In this document: one piece after another, positions 18,276 through 27,581 of the stretch
Layout: each line of letters starts with the position of its first letter
How positions within the stretch are numbered: the stretch's first letter is position 1
Assembly (NCBI GenBank): GCA_016784735.1
Contig: JADHUC010000001.1
Location: 160,005-224,004 of the forward strand
Reading direction: 5' to 3'
DNA from: Pirellulaceae bacterium
GTDB taxonomy: Bacteria > Planctomycetota > Planctomycetia > Pirellulales > Pirellulaceae
Length of the DNA stretch: 64,000 bases
Program-made: the position numbers and the translations under genes
Notes under the pieces: model-generated
Told to the model about the DNA's origin: nothing
What the model saw: the letters and a program-made list of their open reading frames with translations, nothing else
The model's database searches: none

Positions 18276-21200
18276 TTACGGACGGGATTCCGCCACGGAA
18301 ACATAGGTCGTAACCTGGGACTCGTTGGCGCCGTTATCCGTGACGGTCAGGGTGACCGTATATGCGCCGGCTGAATTGTACGTATGTGAAACGCTGGCTC
18401 CGGTACCGCTGTTCGTATCCCCGAAGTCCCAGACATACGATACGATGCCGCCGTCCGGATCAGAAGATCCGGCAGCATCGAAGTTGACGGTCATGGGCGC
18501 ATGGCCGGTGACCTGATCCACGTCCACGTAGGCGACCGGGGCGGTCAAGGAGGGTTCGTGTGTGAGCCGGGGGGTCCATTCCTCAGCCGTCAGCCTGTCG
18601 TATACATTGACTTCGCTCAGCATGAGGCCCTTGCCGGTTGTCTGGGTTACCAGGAACTTGACATACCGGGCGGAGACAGGAGCGCCGAACGGCACGAATA
18701 TGTAGTTGCCGCGCAACCCGTAGTCCGGGAATACGTCCCAGTCCGGCGAGTCGTGCCGCGGGTAGAGCGGCCAGTCCACATTCCAGTTGTTGTGAGCATA
18801 GCGGGCCCCCTTGTGCCGATCAGTTCCCCGGGAGGTGAAGGTTGTCCCATCGATGGACGTTTGTACCTCGACGGAGTAAGGAAAACGCACATCAGAAGGG
18901 CTGTAGGCATAGGCATCCACTCGTGCACCGCCCACGGATTGAGCCGAGCCGAGGTCCACGGTGATATCGAGAGTTCCTACGCCGTTGGGCCAATGGGCCA
19001 GTTCGGTGGCCGGCCATGAGCCTTCAACCTGCGGAAAGCGGATCAGGCCATCGGTCAACTCGCCAGCCTCGGCGCCGTAGGTGGCCGAAGCCGGGTTGGT
19101 CGATTGCGTGTACGGCTTGCCGATTGAAAGTACCTGAGAGTAGTCGAAACGTTCCTGGGGAATTGCATACCTGTCGCCATGGTCGGTAGCGTCTGAATAG
19201 CCCCGTGTCACCGTTTCCGGCGATGACCCTTCGAGATTGACCCGTATCCAATTCATCCGTGGCTGTATGTCCCCTCCACAGTTCACGTTGTACTTGTGCG
19301 GCAGGCACGTAACACGTTCGGTATGCGTTCGGGTAGTACCGCCGCTATTCGGGTCGGCCGGCAGAGGTTCGTAGTACTCGGTCCAGTTGTAGGTGACCTC
19401 AATCGGTTTGAAGGTTGTGTCAGCGGCTTCGTTGTCGACTTCCATCCGCAGGAGGGATGAGCCGGCCCAACTGTTGGCCCCGCGAAAGAGGAATCGAAAC
19501 TGCACGCCGGTCACGTTCGGCGTGGTGATATCGAACTGCTCGTAGTGTGTCTGATGGCGACGCTTCTGTGTCGGCGTGTCCTGAGTATCGCGATTGTATT
19601 GGCCCACGTCGGTCCACGTACTACTCCAACTGCCGTCATACAGCTTGTATTGGAATTTGACATAGTTGGTGGCGGCGCCGCCCCAGTTGGATACCCATAT
19701 GTCACCGCCCATGCGTGCGCGCGAAATTGCGCGCGGGGCGTCGAGTTGGAACGTGACCCACGCTTCCCGAGCAGGATCATCGCGACCGATCACGGGTCGA
19801 CTCGACGACTGGTCGGCCAGACACGCGATGTTGCTCGAGTCGATTACGTAGTCAAGATATTGATCGTTCTTGAGCATGGGCCTGAGGGTCTTGGTCTCGA
19901 TCTGGCGGTTCGTGTCAATGTCCACCGTGATGAGGTTTTCGCCCAGCCTGAGCGTGGGAAGCGACTGTCGGTTTACCGTGGTCCTGGTCTTGATGGTGAT
20001 GCTGTTCAGACCGCAATCGGTCACGGAGTCCTTGGCCATGATACGCACACGCACGTAGTAGTCGAGGATCATGCGGAGGTTGTCGGCCGCGTAGGTGCCT
20101 TTGAGCGTGTCGGTTGCATTCAGATCGACGTTTACCGTGCCGGTGGAGCCGTTGTTCCACACTTCCAGCCAACTGCCGCCCGCGTCAGCGGACACTTCGA
20201 TGACGGCCGTATCATTGGCGTCCCGACGATAAAGTTCCGCCTCGATCGTACAGGCCGTTAGCAGGTTGGCGCACTCGACTTTGAATACGGCTACAGCCTC
20301 GGTTCCCATGGCCGACGGATGGATGGCAGGCGTGCCTCGTTGGAAGTCGGTAATGGACTCAAACTGATTGTCATCGGAAAGGTCCGGAGTAAACACCCAT
20401 TCACCGTTGCCTTGGGCCTTGTGATTCTTGTCGGGATAGCCGCCGGTGCTGGTGGGATAGAAGTAATCCATGTCGGAATGCGTGGGGTCCAGGCACTTCC
20501 AGTAGCGAGTGTAGTGCTGATTGTCCTTCAGGTTGAGAACGTACCGGTAGATCGAGTGTGTCCCACCCGTGTGGTATGTGACCAATTTCGGATCCCTTCC
20601 CGAATCAGGCAGGGTCAGCCAATTCTCCGTCATGGTATCTTCATTTGGATTTCCCCAGATGCGGGAGCAAACCGTACCTGAACCGGGGCGACCAGTGATC
20701 CAGGCCATGATCGGCGTGTGGTCATCGCTGCCGTCCCGATTGGGTAGATAGCCGTCCGTGTCGCGGCAGATTGCACCAGGTGTATGATAAAAGAGGTTGT
20801 GATAGCGCCGGTTCGGCCAGATACCGCACGAACCGGCAACATCATCCATTTCCACGATGGAGAGGATCTTGCCGTCACAGTCCAGACCGTAGAATTTGGT
20901 CGAACCGTCGATGTAGTGGCGTCCACCATCGTATTCGATCTCGGGGACGGTGTGGTGGACGGTCGGTGCCGGGCCTCCGCTCAGTTCATAATGGCGGCCG
21001 ACCCAGCCCATGCCTCCTTCGGCAACGGCGATGAACGCGGCGGTCCAGTGGGCGCAGAAGCCCGGATTGGGAAGGTTGTTGAATGTGAGAATCGGCTCGA
21101 TCGGCTCCCAGTCATGATTGGAGGAGGCCTGATCGCCGAGGGCAAACATCCAGTACGAAAGGACCCGGGCCTTTTCGTCGTTGGTAGTCCAATTGTCAGT

Positions 21201-21353
21201 GGCACTGGCGGCAAAACTCGGCAGATCGGTCAAATCCGGCGTGTTGTCGCTCAGTACCTTGATGTTGAATACGTCGGCTTCAAGCACGCTTCCACTACCC
21301 AACAGCAAAACGACGATCACGAAACGCAACAAGTTCCCCCGCGTCATGGTCAA
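18276..21353 (-). CDS. secreted multidomain protein: transglutaminase-like, discoidin-like and PKD domains
   Basis: The 1025-residue protein has a signal peptide (to about residue 26). Residues about 45-250 resemble a transglutaminase/cysteine-protease fold, with a cysteine in NPGFCAHWTAAF, a histidine region (TVHHTVPEIEYDGG) and HYIDGSTKFYG. The middle (about 350-640) is beta-rich, with jelly-roll-like segments. Residues about 750-900 resemble an F5/8-type C (discoidin) domain (GKPYTQSTNPASATYGAEA, LDITVDLGSAQSVGGARV). The end (about 925-1017) is a clear PKD domain (DAAGSSDPDGGIVSYVWDFG). Such proteins act on or bind extracellular glycans. Enzymatic activity is unproven. Confidence 0.7.
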   Translation of the reverse strand: MTMTRGNLLRFVIVVLLLGSGSVLEADVFNIKVLSDNTPDLTDLPSFAASATDNWTTNDEKARVLSYWMFALGDQASSNHDWEPIEPILTFNNLPNPGFCAHWTAAFIAVAEGGMGWVGRHYELSGGPAPTVHHTVPEIEYDGGRHYIDGSTKFYGLDCDGKILSIVEMDDVAGSCGIWPNRRYHNLFYHTPGAICRDTDGYLPNRDGSDDHTPIMAWITGRPGSGTVCSRIWGNPNEDTMTENWLTLPDSGRDPKLVTYHTGGTHSIYRYVLNLKDNQHYTRYWKCLDPTHSDMDYFYPTSTGGYPDKNHKAQGNGEWVFTPDLSDDNQFESITDFQRGTPAIHPSAMGTEAVAVFKVECANLLTACTIEAELYRRDANDTAVIEVSADAGGSWLEVWNNGSTGTVNVDLNATDTLKGTYAADNLRMILDYYVRVRIMAKDSVTDCGLNSITIKTRTTVNRQSLPTLRLGENLITVDIDTNRQIETKTLRPMLKNDQYLDYVIDSSNIACLADQSSSRPVIGRDDPAREAWVTFQLDAPRAISRARMGGDIWVSNWGGAATNYVKFQYKLYDGSWSSTWTDVGQYNRDTQDTPTQKRRHQTHYEQFDITTPNVTGVQFRFLFRGANSWAGSSLLRMEVDNEAADTTFKPIEVTYNWTEYYEPLPADPNSGGTTRTHTERVTCLPHKYNVNCGGDIQPRMNWIRVNLEGSSPETVTRGYSDATDHGDRYAIPQERFDYSQVLSIGKPYTQSTNPASATYGAEAGELTDGLIRFPQVEGSWPATELAHWPNGVGTLDITVDLGSAQSVGGARVDAYAYSPSDVRFPYSVEVQTSIDGTTFTSRGTDRHKGARYAHNNWNVDWPLYPRHDSPDWDVFPDYGLRGNYIFVPFGAPVSARYVKFLVTQTTGKGLMLSEVNVYDRLTAEEWTPRLTHEPSLTAPVAYVDVDQVTGHAPMTVNFDAAGSSDPDGGIVSYVWDFGDTNSGTGASVSHTYNSAGAYTVTLTVTDNGANESQVTTYVSVAESRP

Positions 21354-21765
21354 TCCCCCGTCACCTGCAAAACGTTCTAGTCGTCTGTAACGTCCTTACC
21401 GATGGACGCGAGAGGATCACGTCTACTCCGGCCGACTGATAGCGATTTCAATTCCACAGCGATCGCGACTCTACCATGGAAGGCGCTCGTGTTCCACTGA
21501 GCCATACACCAGTCCCGGCAAAGGTTTGGATTCCGGTTCATCCTAGAAACTCGCGTTGCCATCAATCTAGCCCGGCGGTCCGCCAGGTGCAATTCTGCGC
21601 GAATCGGTTTTCCCGGCGAGGTAATGTCTTATGCGTCTGTTGAGGCATGGCCGCCATCTGTTGCGCAGCTTGGTGCTCGGCGGGATCCGAGGTAGGATCC
21701 CCCTGTTCTGTCATCGACTGCCCCGCGCTCGTAGAACCGCCGAGGACGTGCTATGATTACGTGCG
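21354..21765. other. intergenic region between divergent genes
   Basis: It contains the 5' regions of the minus-strand PKD protein gene and the plus-strand hydrolase gene. No RNA gene, repeat or protein frame stands out. Confidence 0.4.
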
Positions 21766-22863
21766 ATGCAACGTCGAACCTTCCTTCAAAGCGGTCTTGG
21801 AACAGCCTTGGCGGCCCCGCTGATCTCCGCTGTCGAGCAGGATAAGCTGGACGCCGCAGCCGGAGTATTGACGAAAGCGGCGGCGGAAGGCCAAGTCTAC
21901 GCGGCGGTCCTCTGTGTCCGTCAAGGCAAGGACGTTTTCGCCAAGTCCTTCGGCGCGTCCACATCAGCAGACGACATTTTCCTGCTGGCTTCGATCTCGA
22001 AGCCGATGTCCGCGGCGGCTCTGATGACGCTCAACGACCAAGGCAAGTTTCATCTCGATGACCCGGTCAAGAAGTTCATCCCGGAGTTCACCGGCGGTGT
22101 AAAGTACAGAATCACGATTCGGCAGTTGCTCACGCATGTTTCGGGCCTTCCGGATCAATTGCCCGGGAACCAATCTCTGCGAAGGCGCCACGCCAAGCTA
22201 TCGGAGTTCGTCGACGAGGCCATCCGCACGCCGCTACTTTTCGAGCCGGGCTCCCGGTACAAGTACTCCAGCATGGGGATCCTCGTGGCTTCCGAAGTGG
22301 CGCACCGTATCAGTGGAACGGCATTCCTTGACTTCATCGACAAAACCGTCTTCCGCCCGTTAGAGATGGGCCATTCCGCCTTAGGGCTTGGACGGTTCAA
22401 ACTCGAAGAAACAGTAAGCTGCCAAGTCCTGGATGCCGCGCCGGAATCCGGCGCTGGCGAGCCAACGGCCAAGGAGTGGGATTGGAACAGTGCATACTGG
22501 CGCAAGCTCGGGGCGCCGTGGGGCGGTGCGCACGCCTCGGCGCCGGACGTCGCACGGTTCTTCGCCGAGTTTCTTCATCCGGCGGGCAAGGTTGTCAAGC
22601 CGGAAACCGCTCGCCTGATGGTGCGCAATCACAATCGCGAAGGTCTGACGCCCCGCGGGCTCGGCTTTGCCATCGGTGCCGAGGCCGGCAGTCCGGGCTG
22701 CTCGGAGAGAACCTTTGGCCACACCGGCGCGACAGGCACTCTCGCTTGGGCCGATCCCGCGACCCATACGATCTGCGTCGTGCTCACGACGTTGCCCGGG
22801 CGGGCCGCCAATCCACACCCTCGCAAGCTCGCCTCGGATCGCGTCGCCAAGGCCGTCGCCTGA
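21766..22863 (+). CDS. serine hydrolase of the beta-lactamase/penicillin-binding-protein fold (class C type), Tat-exported
   Basis: This 365-residue protein opens with a twin-arginine signal (MQRRTFLQSGLGTALAAPL). The three active-site elements of the family are visible: S76-I-S-K79 (nucleophile and lysine), Y167-S-S169 in KYSSMG, and a late HTGATGT loop in the KTG position. Such enzymes are esterases, D-aminopeptidases or class C-like beta-lactamases; the sequence does not say which. It is monocistronic, has no close ribosome site, and is divergent from the PKD gene. Confidence 0.85.
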   Translation: MQRRTFLQSGLGTALAAPLISAVEQDKLDAAAGVLTKAAAEGQVYAAVLCVRQGKDVFAKSFGASTSADDIFLLASISKPMSAAALMTLNDQGKFHLDDPVKKFIPEFTGGVKYRITIRQLLTHVSGLPDQLPGNQSLRRRHAKLSEFVDEAIRTPLLFEPGSRYKYSSMGILVASEVAHRISGTAFLDFIDKTVFRPLEMGHSALGLGRFKLEETVSCQVLDAAPESGAGEPTAKEWDWNSAYWRKLGAPWGGAHASAPDVARFFAEFLHPAGKVVKPETARLMVRNHNREGLTPRGLGFAIGAEAGSPGCSERTFGHTGATGTLAWADPATHTICVVLTTLPGRAANPHPRKLASDRVAKAVA

Positions 22864-23144
22864 ACAATCGCCACGGGTCGAGGTTTACTTCACGCTTGCC
22901 AAGCTTGTTGGTTACGCCTCACACGATTCTGAGCCAGCGTCGCCGACTCGCAGCCCGGAAGTAACGTTACTGTGATCGCGCAGAGAAGCGTCATCAATGG
23001 GTGGTTTGATGGGACAGTTCCAAAACTGGCGGTGAGACTGGCTGCGAACCTCGGAAGCCTGACGGACGCGGATCACGGGGCAACGCAACGTCCCCATTCG
23101 TTTCAAAGCGGTCAAGGTGGCGATCCTGGTTCTAGAGCCCGTCG

Positions 23145-25016
23145 CTATTCGCCCGGATACGTGTAAACGGCGGAGACGCTCTTAGTCGGCTGCCTGGATG
23201 CAAATCGGCTGTATGCTGTGGCGGTTAGATGATACTCGGCTCCCCGTCTGGTTGGCGTCCAGTCACAGGTGAATGGCGCGGTCGCATCCGTGCCGACGGG
23301 CAGGTTGTCCACGTAGAACGTGACAAATCGGACATTCTCCGGTTGCGCCACGGTTGCTGTGATTCGCCGTGTCCCACGGTCTGTGGCCGCGGGCGGCTCC
23401 AGCGCCACGTCGTAGGAGTAGTCCCTGCTGAACTCGAATGCCCCGATGTCCGGCAGGGCATCCTGGTAGGCCAGGACAACCGAATCTCCCTGCCGCCAGG
23501 TGATGGGAGGGCTGACGGTCAACGTGTTCGTGGCGTGGTCAACCTTTACCACGCGTGTCACGGCATCCGCCCCGACCCTGATCAGGTCGCCCAAGACCAG
23601 ATTATGCCCGTCGATGAAGAACCCGGCTTCCTCGACTGTGAACGACCTCCCGATGCCTGCCGCCGAAGCGACCACGGTCAGCGGCCTGCCCGCATCGATG
23701 GCGTGTGAGTTCTCTGCGAGGTACAGAACATCCCTTTCGTAGTCGGCGAAGTTGATGCCGGCCGTGACGACGCAGCTCGCGTGGCCGCCGGACTTCTCGC
23801 AGGCGTTGTTGCTCAGTTCGGCCTGGCAGCCCTCGCCCACCGAGATGATCCGGCCGAATTCAGGGCGGCAGACGGCGTAGAAGATCGTGTTCAGCACGTA
23901 GTTTCCGACGCTGGGATTGTCGCCTTCGGTGTTGAAGCCGATCATGACCCAGCTTTTCTTGTCCGGCCTGGCGACGCACAGGTCTACCAGCGTGTTGTTG
24001 TAGAAGTGGACGTTGTCGATGGCGCCGAACTGGCAGGCGTAGCTGCCCATGCGCAGGGCGACGTTGCCGCGAATCACGAACTCCTTTTCCCCTGAGCGCG
24101 GCCGGGTTTCGTCACGGATTTGGTTGAAGTGCGAGTTGAGTTCCAGGTTGGCCGACGCCCAGTTGTATTCGAACACATTGTGGTCGGAAGGTTTCCCGGG
24201 AACGCCGTACGGCTGCCATATGTCGACGTGCGCCTTGTCTCCGCTGCCGTCCGGAAAGTCGGAATTCTTGAAATCGTGGAAGTAGTTGTTGCGTATGATA
24301 TTGAACGCGCCATTCGTATCCACGAAGTCCAGCACGTGTGAGATGTCGTTGTATTCGATCAAGGTGTGGTTGCACAGGAGGTTGATTGCGTTGTGGCCCC
24401 TGGCCTCTCCGGGCAGCCCCTGCGGATATCCGGTCCATGCAATCACGTTGCCGCAGATGACATTGTAGTCCGATGTGCCGTAGTAGGCGTTGTTGCGGAT
24501 GGCTTGGCCAAGCGTGTGGTGGATGTAGTTGTTCAGGAACTCGCAATGATGCGAAGCATATACCTCGATCCCATGACGGTACTGCTTGCTGTTCTGCGTG
24601 ATCTCAAAGCCGATGACCCGGATGTACTGCTTCCTGAGGAGACCGACATGCCGGATGATCGGCTTCGCGTCTCCGCCTCTGCCAACATAGGCGATCGGAG
24701 CCCCATCCGTGCCGCTGTTCCTCGGGGCGATCTCCTCCTCATACGTCCCCGCCCCGACGACCACCGTCTGCCCGGCGGTCAACGTCGCATTGGCCTTCCC
24801 GATCGTCTTCCACGGCAGGTCCGGCGAAGTCCCGGTATTCCCGTCACTGCTCTGCGGAATCCGTTGATCAATGTAAAACAAAGCCGGCTCGCCAGCGCCT
24901 CCAACAACGCCGGCCTGAGGCTGGGCGGCGCACACGCCAGCCACGGCAAACCATATAGCGAGCACCGCCCCAGCCAGGCGTGCTTTGCAGCATACTTGCA
25001 GAAATCCAGATGTCAT
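23145..25016 (-). CDS. secreted right-handed parallel beta-helix protein
   Basis: The start at 25016 (MTSGFLQVCCKARLAGAVLA) is preceded by GGAGAG and gives 623 residues with a signal peptide. Residues about 45-100 are the DUF1565-like opening (YIDQRIPQSSDGNTGTSPDL, PWKTIGKANATL). Beta-helix turns follow, such as HHCEFLNNYIHHTLGQAIRN and HNAINLLCNHTLIEYND. A C-terminal Ig-like domain (about 535-620) ends the protein. It is likely a polysaccharide-binding or lyase-type enzyme outside the cell. Its ATG overlaps the stop of an upstream gene remnant (ATGA, 25013-25016), so the gene was once the second cistron of an operon. Confidence 0.8.
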   Translation of the reverse strand: MTSGFLQVCCKARLAGAVLAIWFAVAGVCAAQPQAGVVGGAGEPALFYIDQRIPQSSDGNTGTSPDLPWKTIGKANATLTAGQTVVVGAGTYEEEIAPRNSGTDGAPIAYVGRGGDAKPIIRHVGLLRKQYIRVIGFEITQNSKQYRHGIEVYASHHCEFLNNYIHHTLGQAIRNNAYYGTSDYNVICGNVIAWTGYPQGLPGEARGHNAINLLCNHTLIEYNDISHVLDFVDTNGAFNIIRNNYFHDFKNSDFPDGSGDKAHVDIWQPYGVPGKPSDHNVFEYNWASANLELNSHFNQIRDETRPRSGEKEFVIRGNVALRMGSYACQFGAIDNVHFYNNTLVDLCVARPDKKSWVMIGFNTEGDNPSVGNYVLNTIFYAVCRPEFGRIISVGEGCQAELSNNACEKSGGHASCVVTAGINFADYERDVLYLAENSHAIDAGRPLTVVASAAGIGRSFTVEEAGFFIDGHNLVLGDLIRVGADAVTRVVKVDHATNTLTVSPPITWRQGDSVVLAYQDALPDIGAFEFSRDYSYDVALEPPAATDRGTRRITATVAQPENVRFVTFYVDNLPVGTDATAPFTCDWTPTRRGAEYHLTATAYSRFASRQPTKSVSAVYTYPGE

Positions 25017-25180
25017 TCCGGTCTCTCCAGCCATTCATTGACGTTCAGATAGACAATGCCGCTCTCGTGAACAATCTTTGTCGAATGGGCCAGGATCCCG
25101 CTGGTCGCCTTCCCCCCAACCCGGACCCAATCCTGATCGTTCCATAGCCGCAGAGCTGACGTTTCGACAACTCCCTGTGC
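25013..25180 (-). pseudogene. C-terminal remnant of the gene formerly upstream of the beta-helix gene
   Basis: The minus-strand frame ending at TGA 25013-25015 reads as protein (SALRLWNDQDWVRVGGKAT, then HESGIVYLNVNEWLERPE). It shares ATGA with the beta-helix start. No start or N-terminal part is present. The family is unknown. From about 25181 to 25406 nothing is seen. Confidence 0.4.
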
Positions 25181-25406
25181 GCATCGGCCCGTCGATTATT
25201 CGTCCGTCCCACAGACCTCGTGCCGCAAATGCGTGTCATCATTCTGATGTTCGAGGTCCCAAGAATCAATAAGCCGCGCGCCCCCGGGCACGCCGGATGG
25301 CCGTGTGCCAATACCGGTCGTTTTTTGGGACTGCGGGGCCTGCCCGACACCGAGGGCGGCCGCGCAGCGGCTTGGACTGAACGCCATGATGGGGGACCAC
25401 GTGAGA

Positions 25407-26033
25407 TCACGGGTCAATCACGAACGGTTGGTTCACCACTTCATACTGCGAATTGACGACGGATGCATTCAGGAATGCCGTTGATGTAGTATTGCGACGG
25501 CCATGACTCGCGTGGTTATGCCCAAAGCAATGGATTGTCGGTTTGAGTTCATCGACACGTGCGAGAAGATGTGAGCAACCCGCATGGATTCTGGGATTGG
25601 TCGGGCTGTCTAGAATGCGCCAGGGTGGCGTATGAGTGATAAGTACATCCGTGTTGTCCGGAATGAGCTTCCATTTCACTTTCAGTTCGGAATCCGACAG
25701 GTAGTATGCCCATCCCTGAAGCTGCGGTACCCACGGCGCACCATAGAAGTGAACGCTGCGGAATACGAAGGGACTATCTTGAAGATACACGGCGTTTTGA
25801 AACACGTTGCGGCCGGCCGCGTGACGTCCTTGGGCGACGAAATCATGGTTTCCACCAGTGCAAAGGATCAGATCGAAAGGTTGACGTGCAAACCAGTCGT
25901 CTAAACAAACAAGATCGTCTTCGTCACCAGAGAATCCATTGCAGAAGTCGCCGCAGTGTATCAGAACCTCGCCTGAAAGCGGAGCAAGGTTTTCATGCCT
26001 GCTGTGCGTGTCACTGACGATGACCAAACGCAT
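25407..26033 (-). CDS. metallophosphoesterase
   Basis: Starting at ATG 26033 (MRLVIVSDTHSRHE) gives 208 residues, typical for small calcineurin-like phosphoesterases. All metal-binding blocks are visible: SDTH, HCGDF, GGNHD, ITHTPP and GHNHASHG. The reading frame stays open upstream into the remains of a transposase, so a longer fused product is theoretically possible. The conserved fold starts exactly at this methionine. It may hydrolyse phosphodiesters or phosphomonoesters in the cytoplasm (no signal peptide). A mobile-element remnant lies directly 5', so its original promoter may be lost. Confidence 0.85.
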   Translation of the reverse strand: MRLVIVSDTHSRHENLAPLSGEVLIHCGDFCNGFSGDEDDLVCLDDWFARQPFDLILCTGGNHDFVAQGRHAAGRNVFQNAVYLQDSPFVFRSVHFYGAPWVPQLQGWAYYLSDSELKVKWKLIPDNTDVLITHTPPWRILDSPTNPRIHAGCSHLLARVDELKPTIHCFGHNHASHGRRNTTSTAFLNASVVNSQYEVVNQPFVIDP

Positions 26034-26139
26034 CGAGTACCGATCTCCCAACGGGTTCTCAGTCGTGGCAATGCCGGCGAGTCCGGCTACGCGATCAGTA
26101 TGTGCTCCTGCGGCCGGGCGGCCATGGCCCTTATCATGT

Positions 26140-26840
26140 GTTTCGTGTCGACGGTGTGGCACATGCTCAAGATCGTCTAACTCTTCGACGAAGAACTCTT
26201 GAAGCGCTTGATGCAACGTTGGCTGATTGTCTTTCACGGCCAACACGTAGTCGCCACCGCCGCGCTTGATCTTCTTGGCGATCTCCTTCTGGCAACCCAT
26301 CGCGTCGATCGTGACCACTGCGCCTTGGATGTCGATTTGGTCGATCAAGTCGGGAATTGCCGTGATTTCGTTCGATTTCTCCTCCGTCGCTATCTGTCCC
26401 AAGGCGATGCCTTGCTCACTCGCCCAGGCACTGACCAAGTGCAACGGGCCTAGGCCACCTGCGCCATCGTGCGAACGACGCATCGTCTTCCCATCGATGG
26501 CAATCGTGCGATGCGAACCGTCCGCGTCGCCCGTAAGGCATTCGGCGATCCAACGTTGAAAGCACTCTTGAAACGCTTCGGGCTTCAGCGCCGAGAGAAT
26601 GCGACGCAAACAGCCCCGAGATGGAATGCCATTGGGCAACTCAAGCAATTGTCCCAGTCTTTCTTGGCTTTGGCCCAACGCTCGATTGCCGTGAGTCCTT
26701 CGCAACCGACGATCACGCCACAGACGGCGATCACAATCACGTCCACCAAAAGATGGCGACGGTTGCGCGTATGCCGCGGATCGGGCAGCGACTCGAAATA
26801 CTTGACAACAGAATCCAACGAAACGGTAGCACCAGCCATC
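26140..26840 (-). mobile_element. decayed ISAs1-family (H-repeat type) transposase
   Basis: The N-terminal part starts near 26839 (MAGATVSLDSVVKYFESLPD, RHTRNRRHLLVDVIVIAVCG), typical of ISAs1 transposases. The continuation, including ALKPEAFQECFQRWI, AIDGKTMRRSHD and VVTIDAMGCQKEIAKKI, is in another frame. The two frames meet near 26651, consistent with one lost base. After HETHDKGHGR (about 26140) the family sequence ends and unrelated sequence leads into the metallophosphoesterase, so the 3' third is deleted. Terminal inverted repeats were not identified. The element cannot encode an active transposase. Confidence 0.8.
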
Positions 26841-26947
26841 GGTCATCCTCCATGCGATCGCAACCACGCGCGGCGCACCGCGCACCGCAAACTGGATGAT
26901 GTATAACACAATGAAAGTTGTCGCGCTAGCTCGCCTGGGTTGCCTAC

Positions 26948-27468
26948 CTATGCGCGCTGGCCCTGCAATTCACCGTCACCAAGATCGACCGGGGTCGAAG
27001 ATGCTCGAGCTTGTCGGTTGAAGCCAAAGAGTGGGTTCTCGGCCGCCCAGATCTCCCGTCCGGTTCTTCGGTCAAGACAGAGCACGGCCGTATTGAGCGC
27101 CGGCGTCGTCAAATAGACCCGGTCGTCATCGATATGGGCAGCCGCTTTCCAAGGCCAACCAACCGGATATTGCCAAACCAGCTTACCGAGAGTGGGCCCC
27201 GGCTCTGTGGTTATTCCGGTGTGTGCAACATCTCCGCCCATCGACGGCCAATCCGCGCCAACGCAGGGCTCGACGCCGTCCGAATCTCGGGCTTCGGAGG
27301 GGCTTGCCGCCCCGGCCCGGCCAGCATCTGGGCAACCGAGTGCATCTTCGAGAGATCCCGCCCTTCGTTCAGCGCGAGCCAGTATCGTTCTTCCAGACTT
27401 TGACCGGATGCCGAAGTTACTACCAACGCTACGAGAACGGGCAGGAGGTGAATCGACCGTTCCATCAT
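26948..27468 (-). pseudogene. broken 5' part of a PQQ beta-propeller protein gene
   Basis: ATG 27468 or 27465 (GGAG just upstream) begins a signal peptide (MERSIHLLPVLVALVV). It runs to about 27255, where the frame must shift by one base to continue as WPSMGGDVAHTG, the usual opening of a PQQ/BamB propeller, and then LVWQYPVGWPWKAAAHIDDD. The gene stops near 26948, next to the transposase remnant, after less than one blade. It is therefore both frameshifted and truncated, and the insertion element is the likely cause of the truncation. Confidence 0.65.
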
Positions 27469-27581
27469 GTCTCCGTGTGTGTCTATCTTGCTAAACGATT
27501 TTAGACGAAGCATGTATTACTCCAATTGGGCCTGACAATTATGCGGGAGTAGGCGGGCAAATGCAGACGGAGTGATCGTCT

